Below, piece by piece: positions 1-5,663 of a stretch of 9,561 nt of DNA; the stretch's first letter is position 1, and each line of letters starts with the position of its first letter. The notes under the pieces were generated by a model that was not told the DNA's origin, searched no databases, and saw only the letters and a list, made by a program, of their open reading frames with translations. Source of the DNA: an uncultured Alphaproteobacteria bacterium (GTDB lineage: Bacteria; Pseudomonadota; Alphaproteobacteria; Caulobacterales; Parvularculaceae); NCBI GenBank assembly GCA_938003575.1, contig CALKYG010000271.1:1-9561 (forward strand). Reading direction: 5' to 3'. The translations under genes were made by a program, and so were the position numbers.

Positions 1-15
1 ATATGGGCGTGTCAT
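1..15 (-). CDS. Possible start of a gene leaving the window (5 codons visible)
   Basis: An ATG on the minus strand is preceded by a GGAG Shine-Dalgarno core (23-26, minus strand) with 7 bases of spacing, which is a good arrangement. Only Met-Thr-Arg-Pro-Tyr can be read before the window ends, so no product can be named. It lies downstream of the rluD-like gene in the same direction and could belong to the same transcript. In many alphaproteobacteria rpoH sits in this position, but five residues neither support nor exclude that here. Confidence 0.35.
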
Positions 16-16
16 T

Positions 17-130
17 TCAATGCTCCAACACCGCAAAGACCGGATCGATCCGGCCCTGCGGCGTTTCGGCCACATCATCATACGCACTTACGGCGGAATT
101 GGGTCCATTCGCCACCGCCCATCGCGCCAC
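17..130 (-). CDS. Possible small ORF (37 aa) between rluD and the next gene
   Basis: This is a GTG-initiated reading frame of 37 codons plus TGA, in the same frame as the rluD stop codon. Its stop lies one base before the candidate ATG of the next gene, and the GGAG Shine-Dalgarno of that gene lies inside its last codons, which would suit translational coupling. The codons look usable, ending mostly in G or C, and the C-terminal half is moderately acidic. I recognise no family, and no clear ribosome binding site precedes the GTG; a TTG start slightly upstream is also possible. In GC-rich DNA such a frame easily arises by chance, and the stretch may simply be a 5' untranslated region. Confidence 0.15.
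   Translation of the reverse strand: MARWAVANGPNSAVSAYDDVAETPQGRIDPVFAVLEH
40..53. repeat. Perfect 14-bp palindrome
   Basis: CCGGATCGATCCGG reads identically on both strands. It lies between rluD and the candidate next gene, inside the possible small ORF. It could be an operator or a short hairpin, or chance, since GATC/CGAT words are frequent in this GC-rich sequence. Confidence 0.35.
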
Positions 131-160
131 CCGGCGCAATTTTCCGTGAGGCGTCCTGCG

Positions 161-1198
161 TCAAAGCGCGCGGAGCGCGGCAAGCACGTCTGCGAAATCC
201 GTCGGCGCCGGCGCCTCGAAATGAAGGGTTTCCCCGCTGACCGGGTGAGCAAAGCCGAGGATGCGGGCATGCAGGGCCTGACGCCTAAAAGACGCCAATA
301 CCGCGATCGCCCGATCGGCGGCGGCGTCTCCCGGCTTCAGACCGGCGAGCCCTGGACCCCGTCCGTAGACCGGATCTCCAATCAAGGGGCATCCAATCGA
401 AGCAAGATGGACGCGGATCTGGTGGGTGCGCCCGGTTTCGAGCCGGCACTCAATTCTTGATGCGAGACCGTCTCCGGCGAGCTTCGCCCGTCCGCGCCCA
501 AAGGTCTCGAGCACGCGGTAGCGGGTCACCGCCCGCCGCTGGTCGGGCCGATAATCGCCTTCGTCGACAACCGACATTTTTTTCCGGTCGCCGACAGCCC
601 GCGCGAGCGGCGCGTCGATCGTCCCGACCGCCGGCCGCGGCGCGCCGACAGCGAGAGCGTCATATACGCGTTCAATGTCGTGTACGGAGAATGCTTCACT
701 GAGCTTCAGATGCGCGGCGTCGTGCTTGGCGACGACGACAAGGCCCGACGTGTCCTTGTCCAATCGGTGGACGATGCCGGGCCGGGCCACGCCTCCGACG
801 CCGGACAGGCTTTCCCCGCAATGCGCGATGAGCGCGTTGACGAGCGTTCCGGTCCGGTTGCCGGCGGCGGGATGAACGACCAGTCCGGCCGGCTTGTTGA
901 TCACGATGATGTCCGCGTCTTCATAATAGACGTCGAGGGCGATCGGTTCGGGCGCCGGCTCCGCGGCTTCAAGCGGCGGCGTCACGAGGACATAAGTCTC
1001 GCCTTGTCTCACTTTCCAGGACGGATCATTGAGAACCGCGCCATTTCGGGACAGTGCGCCGCCGTCGATAAGGGCCTTGATGCGCGAGCGCGTCAGGCCC
1101 CTGGCGACCTGCGACAACCATTTATCAAGCCTTGTCCCCGCATAGTCGGAGCCGACCGTGAAAATCCGGCTGTCGGCGGGAAGTTCCGTTTCTGTCAT
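161..1198 (-). CDS. rluD: RluA/RluD-family 23S rRNA pseudouridine synthase
   Basis: This enzyme isomerises specific uridines to pseudouridine in large-subunit rRNA and acts in the cytoplasm during ribosome assembly. An S4 RNA-binding domain occupies about residues 21-70 (GTRLDKWLSQ at 21-30). The RluA catalytic domain covers about 88-330, with the signature HRLDKDTSG at 144-152 and catalytic Asp147. Further hallmarks are NKPAGLVVHP at 101-110 and the RTHQIRVH segment at 257-264. The 345 residues fit RluD, which is about 325 in E. coli. The ATG is the only sensible start, but it has no clear Shine-Dalgarno, and a perfect TTGACA lies 31-37 bases upstream. The gene is divergent from a one-helix membrane protein with 37 bases between start codons. 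The family is certain; the RluD paralogue assignment (23S positions 1911/1915/1917 in E. coli) is inferred from domain layout. Confidence 0.93.
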   Translation of the reverse strand: MTETELPADSRIFTVGSDYAGTRLDKWLSQVARGLTRSRIKALIDGGALSRNGAVLNDPSWKVRQGETYVLVTPPLEAAEPAPEPIALDVYYEDADIIVINKPAGLVVHPAAGNRTGTLVNALIAHCGESLSGVGGVARPGIVHRLDKDTSGLVVVAKHDAAHLKLSEAFSVHDIERVYDALAVGAPRPAVGTIDAPLARAVGDRKKMSVVDEGDYRPDQRRAVTRYRVLETFGRGRAKLAGDGLASRIECRLETGRTHQIRVHLASIGCPLIGDPVYGRGPGLAGLKPGDAAADRAIAVLASFRRQALHARILGFAHPVSGETLHFEAPAPTDFADVLAALRAL

Positions 1199-1208
1199 GG
1201 CGCTGGCG

Positions 1209-1235
1209 ATGTCACGGCGGGCGAGGGTCTGTCAA
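1209..1235 (-). promoter_or_regulatory. Possible rluD promoter giving a very short leader
   Basis: The minus strand has a perfect -35 TTGACA (1235 to 1230), 15 bases, then a weak -10 TGACAT (1214 to 1209), ten bases before the rluD ATG. A start site would fall about 0-5 bases before the ATG. The -10 is poor and the spacer short, so this is tentative. The site abuts the start codon and covers the Shine-Dalgarno of the divergent gene. Confidence 0.25.
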
Positions 1236-1925
1236 ATGTCGCGTTCGGAACCGAATTTCATCCTGATGGCGGACGATGACAAACAATCGCCGGTCGACGA
1301 ACTGCGTCGCCGCGCGCTCCGCCTTTTCAAAGCCGCCGACGATGATCGCGCGCAGGGTGAAAACCGCCGCACGCATCTCGGATTTGCAGCCCCCGCCGCG
1401 ATGCCGCGGATTGAGCCTGCGCCCGCGCGCGCTTTCGCCGTCGGCGTCGTCACCATGCCTGCCGTCTTCATCGTAGTCGTGATGGGCGCCCTCGCGATGT
1501 TCGGTAAGCCGGCGAGCCAGCCGCAGGTCAAGGGCCTTGCAGCCGGCGTCGACACGCTTGAACAACCAGCCGCCCGCATCGCCACGACGGCGACATTCGC
1601 CTCATCGCAGCCGCGGCCGTCGATCGTTCTCGGCGAAGACCGCCGCATCAACTCGATATCGCTCGATGGCGATCGTGTGGCGTTGCATGTCGAAAGTCCG
1701 ATGGGATCGGAGATCGTTATCTATGACTATGTGGAGCAGCGCGTCGTCGCGTCAGCGCCGATCGTGGCCGCTTCCCTTGATGTCGGCGATCAGTTGGCGA
1801 TGCTGACCGGGCCGCCGCCGGCTGCGGGCCTTGCGCTCATAATGCCGGCGGGCGAGTCCGTCGTCGAGACGAAACGGGGCGAGACCCCGTTCCCGCCGAC
1901 AATAAAGCCAAGAGTCTCCGAGTAA
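1236..1925 (+). CDS. Single-helix membrane protein of unknown function, DUF6476-like
   Basis: The 229-residue product has a charged, cytoplasm-like N-terminus (1-66), one strongly hydrophobic helix at about 67-89, a Gly/Ala/Pro-rich linker, and a C-terminal region about 128-205. That region resembles short beta strands (INSISLDGDRVALHVES at 138-154, then a strand running to IYDYVEQRVVAS). This layout, one helix followed by a 'does it bind/what is its value' beta segment beside rluD, recalls the DUF6476 proteins of alphaproteobacteria, but that link is from memory and weak. I chose the ATG preceded by GAGG (1223-1226, 9 bases of spacing). An in-frame ATG ten codons later is the alternative; frames reaching further upstream overlap rluD. 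The C-terminal domain would be periplasmic if the usual N-in topology holds. No catalytic motif is visible. Confidence 0.72.
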   Translation: MSRSEPNFILMADDDKQSPVDELRRRALRLFKAADDDRAQGENRRTHLGFAAPAAMPRIEPAPARAFAVGVVTMPAVFIVVVMGALAMFGKPASQPQVKGLAAGVDTLEQPAARIATTATFASSQPRPSIVLGEDRRINSISLDGDRVALHVESPMGSEIVIYDYVEQRVVASAPIVAASLDVGDQLAMLTGPPPAAGLALIMPAGESVVETKRGETPFPPTIKPRVSE

Positions 1926-1997
1926 GGTTCGGCGGAAAGCGCAGCCGTTCGCCGTCGAAGCGCTGCGCGTTCGCAACCGGTGCGAGGCCTCCCCGGA

Positions 1998-2014
1998 CCG
2001 GGCCATTCGGCCGG
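1998..2014. other. Short GC hairpin downstream of the one-helix membrane protein gene
   Basis: The arms CCGG(G)CC and GGCCGG flank an ATTC loop, giving a six-pair stem with one bulged G, about 75 bases after the stop codon. No T-run follows, so it is not a convincing intrinsic terminator. The rest of this roughly 200-base gap shows only a promoter-like pair near its right end and no gene. Confidence 0.25.
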
Positions 2015-2071
2015 TTCAACGCCTGGCCTTTCCCCTCAGTCACCGCCTCCTGTCGATCCATCGGGCGGGCA

Positions 2072-2100
2072 TTGAATCGGGAGGCAATCAACTTTATTTT
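2072..2100 (+). promoter_or_regulatory. Sigma-70-type promoter of the membrane protein / regulator pair
   Basis: TTGAAT (2072-2077) and TATTTT (2095-2100) are separated by 17 bases; each hexamer matches four of six consensus positions. The -10 lies in an AT-rich patch that stands out from the surrounding GC-rich DNA. Transcription would start about 20 bases before the ATG, leaving room for the strong GGGAGG Shine-Dalgarno. Confidence 0.5.
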
Positions 2101-2116
2101 TTAAAGTGCCGGAACC

Positions 2117-2122
2117 GGGAGG
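2117..2122 (+). promoter_or_regulatory. Strong Shine-Dalgarno fixing the membrane protein start
   Basis: GGGAGG lies 5 bases before the ATG of the six-helix membrane protein. It is one of the strongest ribosome binding sites in the window and settles that start. Confidence 0.7.
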
Positions 2123-2127
2123 CTTGC

Positions 2128-2772
2128 ATGGCCAAAGTTGCAAATGACGATCTCGCCCGCGAAATCGCTTACGTCAAAACGCTCGCCGAAGAAGGGCGAA
2201 GCGCGCCGCTTGTCGGCGGGGTGCTTTATGTCATCTGGGGCGCAGTGATCGGCGTTGCCGCGTTTGTGACGTGGCTGCGCGCCGCCGACCTCGTTCCGCT
2301 TCCCGAATTCATCGGCGGCGCCGCATTCTGGGCCGTCGCCATTGCGCTTGGTTGGGGCCTGTCGTTTTCTCTCGGGCCGAGAATCGGGGCCAAGCCTGGC
2401 GCGCTGACAATTGGCAATAAAACCGCGATGTCGGCTTGGTTGGGGGTTGGCGTTTTCCTGTTGATCTACTGGTTGGCGCTGCTCGCGCTCCACGATAATT
2501 TCACAAGCGACGGCGTCAGGCCCTACGCCCTGTTCAGCACGATGTTTCCGGTCGCGTTCGGCGTTTACGGCATAGCCTTTTTCGCGACTGCGACAGCGGC
2601 TCAGCTCGACTGGATGCGCGGCTTCGCGATCGCCGCCTGGGTTTTTTCAGTATCGAGCCTCTATTACTTCGGCGACGGCAGGCAACTTCTTGTCGCGGCC
2701 GTCGGCAGCCTCGTTTGCGCGGTCTTGCCCGGGCTCCTCCTGATGCGGCGAGAACCGAGCGAAATCGTGTAA
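2128..2772 (+). CDS. Six-helix inner-membrane protein paired with a winged-helix regulator
   Basis: The 214-residue protein starts with a short polar, probably cytoplasmic, region (1-27). Six hydrophobic segments follow at about 28-50, 62-83, 100-122, 133-153, 162-181 and 186-206, and it ends in a short Arg/Glu tail. There is no signal peptide and no recognisable catalytic or transport motif, so no function is assigned. Small polytopic proteins encoded next to a compact HTH_34-type regulator are a recurring arrangement in Proteobacteria. The regulator starts 3 bases after this stop codon, so the two are almost surely one transcript. A promoter-like pair and a strong GGGAGG site precede the ATG. 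The protein could be a sensor or effector controlled by the regulator, but nothing in the sequence proves this. Confidence 0.85.
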   Translation: MAKVANDDLAREIAYVKTLAEEGRSAPLVGGVLYVIWGAVIGVAAFVTWLRAADLVPLPEFIGGAAFWAVAIALGWGLSFSLGPRIGAKPGALTIGNKTAMSAWLGVGVFLLIYWLALLALHDNFTSDGVRPYALFSTMFPVAFGVYGIAFFATATAAQLDWMRGFAIAAWVFSVSSLYYFGDGRQLLVAAVGSLVCAVLPGLLLMRREPSEIV

Positions 2773-2775
2773 GTC

Positions 2776-3084
2776 ATGTCTGACAGCGATTTCGACTATC
2801 GCGAGATCGACGACGCAATCCATGGGCGCGTCCGCTTGGCCGTAATGGCGTATCTGTCGGGCGCCGGCGCTGCGGATTTCAATGAGCTGAAAGCGAAGGT
2901 TGGCGGCACGGACGGAAACCTCTCCGTGCATCTGCGAAAATTGGAAGACGCCGGTTATGTTGATGTCGAGAAGGCTTTCAGGGGGCGAAAGCCTCGCACC
3001 ATCTGCCGGCTGACCGGCAAGGGACGGGAAGCCTGGATCGCCTATATCGAACGACTCCAGTCGCTGCTCGCCGGAGCGCGCTGA
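2776..3084 (+). CDS. Small winged-helix transcriptional regulator (HTH_34-like)
   Basis: The 102-residue protein is essentially a single winged-helix DNA-binding domain. IHGRVRLAVMAYL (15-27) forms the first helix, DFNELKAKVGGTDGNLSVHL (34-53) the helix-turn-helix with the recognition helix around TDGNLSVHLRKLE (45-57), and GYVDVEKAFRGRKPRTICRLT (60-80) the wing. A C-terminal helix (82-100) probably serves dimerisation. These words are typical of the PF13601 (HTH_34) group of MarR/ArsR-like regulators. No Cys-based metal site is visible. Three bases separate it from the upstream membrane protein gene, and it has only a weak ribosome binding site, suggesting translational coupling. Autoregulation of the pair from the upstream promoter is likely but inferred. 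Its TGA abuts the stop codon of the convergent DUF6460 gene. Confidence 0.9.
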   Translation: MSDSDFDYREIDDAIHGRVRLAVMAYLSGAGAADFNELKAKVGGTDGNLSVHLRKLEDAGYVDVEKAFRGRKPRTICRLTGKGREAWIAYIERLQSLLAGAR

Positions 3085-3372
3085 TCAGCGTCTGTCGCCG
3101 TTGATCACCCTTGCAATCAGCCAGATCGGCACGACGATCGCCGCGCCGAACAGCAGATAGGTGAGCAGGTTGACGACAATTTCGCTGACCGAATCGCCAA
3201 GCCAGCCGACGATCCCTTTCGCGAAATCGAAGACGCCGCTCCAGAATTCGGCGGGCGAGACGCCCCAAAAGGCCAGGAACGCGCCGACAATCAGGCTCGC
3301 AATGACAAGCCGAAGCGCCGTCCGCCGGGGGCGGCCGCCGGTCAGGCGATCGGTTAATCTCCGTTCGGTCAT
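3085..3372 (-). CDS. DUF6460-type small two-helix membrane protein
   Basis: The 95-residue product has a basic N-terminus (1-19) and a first hydrophobic segment, RLVIASLIVGAFLAFWGVSP (21-40). An amphipathic middle, EFWSGVFDFAKGIVGWLGDS (42-61), is followed by a second helix at about 66-88. The first helix with a 'GVSPxxFW' turn and the 'LLFGAAIVVPIWLIARV' end match my recollection of DUF6460 proteins, which are widespread in Hyphomicrobiales and of unknown function. The ATG is preceded by GAGGG with 6 bases of spacing. That Shine-Dalgarno partly lies in the arm of a hairpin, so translation may be modulated. It follows msrB by 62 bases and may be the last gene of the ubiA-msrB run. Confidence 0.82.
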   Translation of the reverse strand: MTERRLTDRLTGGRPRRTALRLVIASLIVGAFLAFWGVSPAEFWSGVFDFAKGIVGWLGDSVSEIVVNLLTYLLFGAAIVVPIWLIARVINGDRR

Positions 3373-3378
3373 TTCAGT

Positions 3379-3424
3379 CCCTCAAACGCTCGTCCCGCAA
3401 GATAGCGGGCGACAGAGGTTTGAG
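3379..3424 (-). promoter_or_regulatory. Nested hairpin overlapping the DUF6460 ribosome binding site
   Basis: Outer arms CTCAAAC (3381-3387) and GTTTGAG (3418-3424) are perfect 7-base complements. An inner stem, CCCGC (3394-3398) with GCGGG (3405-3409), extended by a CG pair across one bulge, has the loop AAGATA. On the minus-strand RNA the 3' outer arm contributes GAG to the GAGGG Shine-Dalgarno (3383 to 3379) of the DUF6460 gene. The fold could reduce initiation, or protect the 3' end of msrB mRNA. There is no U-run, so a terminator is unlikely. Confidence 0.5.
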
Positions 3425-3434
3425 AAAGGCGCCG

Positions 3435-3935
3435 TCAGGCTGCGGGCCTGAAGGTCAACGCAACGCCGTTGTTGCAGTAGCGCAGCCCCGTCGGGGACGG
3501 CCCGTCGTCAAACACATGACCCTGATGTCCGCCGCAACGCGCGCAATGATACTCCGTGCGCGGTACGATCAGCTTGAAGTCGGTCTTCGTCTCAAGCGCG
3601 TTAGGCAAATGGTCGAAGAAGGACGGCCATCCTGTCCCGGATTCGAACTTCATATCCGAAGAGAACAGGTCGTAACCGCATCCGGCGCAGGAGAAAACTC
3701 CCTTGCGCTTTTCATTGTTGAGCTCGCTTGTCCAGGGCCGCTCGGTCGCCTCCTTGCGCAACACGGCGTAGGCTTCCGCGCTCAGCCGCTCTCTCCATTC
3801 TTTCTCCGACAGGCGCCATTTGCCGTAATCGGGAATTGTCTTCGGATCGATTTTCATATCTTTAGCCTTTGCAGAGAATGCGGCGGCGCCCGCGGCGAGC
3901 GCGCCGCCGATGAAAAGCATGCGTCGGTCGATCAT
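3435..3935 (-). CDS. msrB: Peptide-methionine (R)-S-oxide reductase MsrB with an N-terminal export-type leader
   Basis: MsrB reduces methionine-R-sulfoxide in proteins back to methionine, normally with thioredoxin-type reductant. The 166-residue protein contains the full SelR fold. Zinc ligands are Cys83/Cys86 (CAGC) and Cys131/Cys134 (CARC). Substrate-site GTGWPSF is at 100-106, GGHQGHVFDDG at 135-145, and the catalytic Cys154 lies in RYCNNG. The N-terminus, MIDRRMLFIGGALAAGAAAF followed by SAKA, carries an Arg-Arg pair and a hydrophobic stretch like a Tat or signal-anchor leader, which many cytosolic MsrBs lack; the mature domain begins near residue 26. The start has GGAG 7 bases upstream. 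It lies 12 bases after ubiA in the same direction, so co-transcription is likely. Export to the periplasm is inferred from the leader only. Confidence 0.94.
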   Translation of the reverse strand: MIDRRMLFIGGALAAGAAAFSAKAKDMKIDPKTIPDYGKWRLSEKEWRERLSAEAYAVLRKEATERPWTSELNNEKRKGVFSCAGCGYDLFSSDMKFESGTGWPSFFDHLPNALETKTDFKLIVPRTEYHCARCGGHQGHVFDDGPSPTGLRYCNNGVALTFRPAA

Positions 3936-3947
3936 GACCTCACTCCG

Positions 3948-4904
3948 TCATTCGTGGAAGACGGCGCCGATATAGGAGCCTTCGATTGCGGCCGCCAATA
4001 ACAAGGCTGCGAGAATGAGGAAGCCGGCATCGCGGTTTGACTTGAAGATCCTGAGGCAGTTTTCGGGATTGTCGATGTCGATATTGCGAATCTGCCAAAT
4101 GAAATGCGCCGCCGGCGCGGCCAGAAACGCGACATAGGCGCCGGGCATGCCGGCTGAGAGGCCGGCCGCCGCCAATAGCGCAATCGTGATGGAATAGAAA
4201 ATCGTCAACGCGGACCGGGTTCGAGCGCCAAGCGCGCGGGCGGATGACTTGACGCCGATCAGCGCGTCATCCTCCTTATCCTGGTGCGCGTAGATCGTGT
4301 CATAGCCGAGCGTCCAGGCGACGCCCGCGGCGTAAAGAAGAATCGGCGCTGCGGCGAGCTTCCCCGCAAGGGCCGAATAGCCCATCAGCGCGCCCCAGTT
4401 GAAAGTGAGGCCGAGCCAGGCCTGCGGCCACCATGTGACGCGCTTCATGAAAGGGTATGCGGCGACAAGCCCGAGAGAAACGAATCCTAGTCGGATCGTA
4501 TACGAATTAAATTGGACGAGCACCGCCAAACCGACAAGGCAGAGCGCGACGAGAAACGCCGCAGCGCGCCTGACGGTGATTTGACCGGACGGAATGGGGC
4601 GAAGCGCTGTGCGAGCGACCTTTGCATCGAATTCGCGGTCGACGATGTCGTTATACGCGCATCCGGCGCCGCGCATGACGAAGGCGCCGATTGCAAACAG
4701 GGCGGCGCCCTTAAGGGTCTCAACGATCGTCGCGCCGCTTGCGGGCGCGGCGAGCGCAAGTCCGAGCCAGCAGGGCAGAAGCAGCAGCCAGGCGCCGATC
4801 GGCCGGTCGGCGCGCATCAGCCGGAAATAAGGCTTGGCGTAGTCAGGCGCGAAACGGTCGACCCAGTTTCCGGCGGCGGCGTCTGGGGGGGAAAGCGTGT
4901 TCAT
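3948..4904 (-). CDS. ubiA: 4-hydroxybenzoate polyprenyltransferase UbiA
   Basis: UbiA attaches the polyprenyl tail to 4-hydroxybenzoate in the inner membrane, an early committed step of ubiquinone synthesis. The 318-residue protein has the two Asp-rich, Mg-prenyl-diphosphate motifs of the family: NDIVDREFD at 85-93 and DTIYAHQDKEDD at 202-213. RPIGAWLLLLPCWLGLAL (34-51) is the typical first helix, and hydrophobic segments follow to about residue 307, consistent with eight or nine helices. The open frame continues 110 codons upstream, but that part is antisense to the divergent phosphoribosyltransferase. The chosen ATG gives the normal family length and is preceded by a modest AAGAG. A TATAAA (4935 to 4930) could be its -10. 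It probably heads a ubiA-msrB-DUF6460 transcript. Confidence 0.95.
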   Translation of the reverse strand: MNTLSPPDAAAGNWVDRFAPDYAKPYFRLMRADRPIGAWLLLLPCWLGLALAAPASGATIVETLKGAALFAIGAFVMRGAGCAYNDIVDREFDAKVARTALRPIPSGQITVRRAAAFLVALCLVGLAVLVQFNSYTIRLGFVSLGLVAAYPFMKRVTWWPQAWLGLTFNWGALMGYSALAGKLAAAPILLYAAGVAWTLGYDTIYAHQDKEDDALIGVKSSARALGARTRSALTIFYSITIALLAAAGLSAGMPGAYVAFLAAPAAHFIWQIRNIDIDNPENCLRIFKSNRDAGFLILAALLLAAAIEGSYIGAVFHE

Positions 4905-4929
4905 TGTGACTCTTCGCGGCTGGAAGTAA

Positions 4930-4962
4930 TTTATAGGCGCGTGGCGGCGGTTTCGCCATAAT
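4930..4962. promoter_or_regulatory. Divergent ubiA / phosphoribosyltransferase control region
   Basis: The 78-base spacer between divergent starts holds TATAAA on the minus strand (4935 to 4930) for ubiA and CATAAT on the plus strand (4957-4962) for the phosphoribosyltransferase. Neither has a good -35 at 17 bases, so only the -10 elements are proposed. The CATAAT lies 20 bases before the plus-strand ATG, implying a very short leader. Confidence 0.35.
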
Positions 4963-4982
4963 GCCAGCCGAGGCGCGTATTG

Positions 4983-5651
4983 ATGCGGCGATTTAGAGAT
5001 CGAGAAGAGGCCGGTGAAGAGCTTGGCGAGCTCTTGCTGCGGATGTCTCTTGACGATCCCGTGGTTTACGCCCTGCCGCGCGGCGGCGCGCCGGTTGCGG
5101 GCGCCGTCGCCGAGACCTTGAATGCGCCGTTCGATGTCATCATCGTCAGGAAGATCGGCGCTCCCGGCTTTGAAGAGCTTGCGATCGGGGCTGTTGCGGA
5201 CGGAGCAGAGCCTGTCGTCGTCATCCATGACCATGCGGTCGAGGAGCTCGGCGTCAGCGACGACTATATCGCAAGGGCGAAAAACACGGCGCTCGCGGAA
5301 ATCGAGCGTCGCCGGAAACTTTACCGCGACCGGCTGCCGGTGCAGCGCGCGGCCGGGCGAACGGCGATTCTGGTCGATGACGGCCTCGCCACCGGCTCGA
5401 CAATGGAGGCGGCGGTTCTGGCGGTGCGAAAAGGGCGGGCGCGGCGCATCGTTATTGCAGTTCCAGTCGCCCCGCGCGACGTCGCCGCCAGAATGCGGGC
5501 CCTGGCCGATGATTTCGTATGCCTGTCCTTCCCGTCGCCATTCATCGCGGTCGGCGCCTGTTATGATGATTTCCGGCAGTTGACCGACGCGGACATGTCC
5601 GCGCTGATCAGCCGGGTTGGAAAGGACGGCCTTTTCAAAAGCGGGTCTTGA
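4983..5651 (+). CDS. COG1926-type predicted phosphoribosyltransferase
   Basis: The 222-residue protein is a type I phosphoribosyltransferase-fold enzyme. The PRPP-binding signature ILVDDGLATGST is at 129-140, with the two acidic residues 132-133 and the GSTM loop. The N-terminal half has YALPRGGAPVAG (29-40) and DVIIVRKIGAPGFEELAIGA (51-70), and the C-terminal half has AVPVAP (159-164) and FIAVGACYDDFRQL (187-200). These are the diagnostic words of COG1926, whose substrate is not established; the group should not be called a purine or pyrimidine enzyme. A TTG one codon upstream is open, but the ATG has CGAGG 9 bases before it and is preferred. The gene is divergent from ubiA and convergent with the SDH-type protease, so it is probably monocistronic. 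Confidence 0.88.
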   Translation: MRRFRDREEAGEELGELLLRMSLDDPVVYALPRGGAPVAGAVAETLNAPFDVIIVRKIGAPGFEELAIGAVADGAEPVVVIHDHAVEELGVSDDYIARAKNTALAEIERRRKLYRDRLPVQRAAGRTAILVDDGLATGSTMEAAVLAVRKGRARRIVIAVPVAPRDVAARMRALADDFVCLSFPSPFIAVGACYDDFRQLTDADMSALISRVGKDGLFKSGS

Positions 5652-5662
5652 CGCATTCGCGT
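5651..5662. terminator. Short hairpin between convergent genes
   Basis: ACGC, loop ATTC, GCGT forms a four-pair stem (plus a G-T pair) in the 12-base gap between two convergent stop codons. A short T-rich tail, TTCTATTTG, follows on the plus strand. It is too weak for a confident bidirectional terminator. Confidence 0.2.
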
Positions 5663-5663
5663 T

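Noticed and set aside
680..1235. Plus-strand open frames across rluD, including upstream extension of the 1236 gene
   Set aside because: They are antisense shadows of a well-conserved gene in GC-rich DNA, with basic low-complexity composition.
1998..2014. Intrinsic terminator after the 1236-1925 gene
   Set aside because: The stem is short and bulged and no T-run follows, so only a hairpin is recorded.
3420..4001. 193-codon plus-strand frame across msrB
   Set aside because: It is the shadow of msrB, which has all its catalytic and zinc residues on the other strand.
4905..5234. N-terminal extension of the ubiA frame by 110 codons
   Set aside because: It is antisense to the phosphoribosyltransferase, has no hydrophobic or family-like content and would make UbiA far too long.
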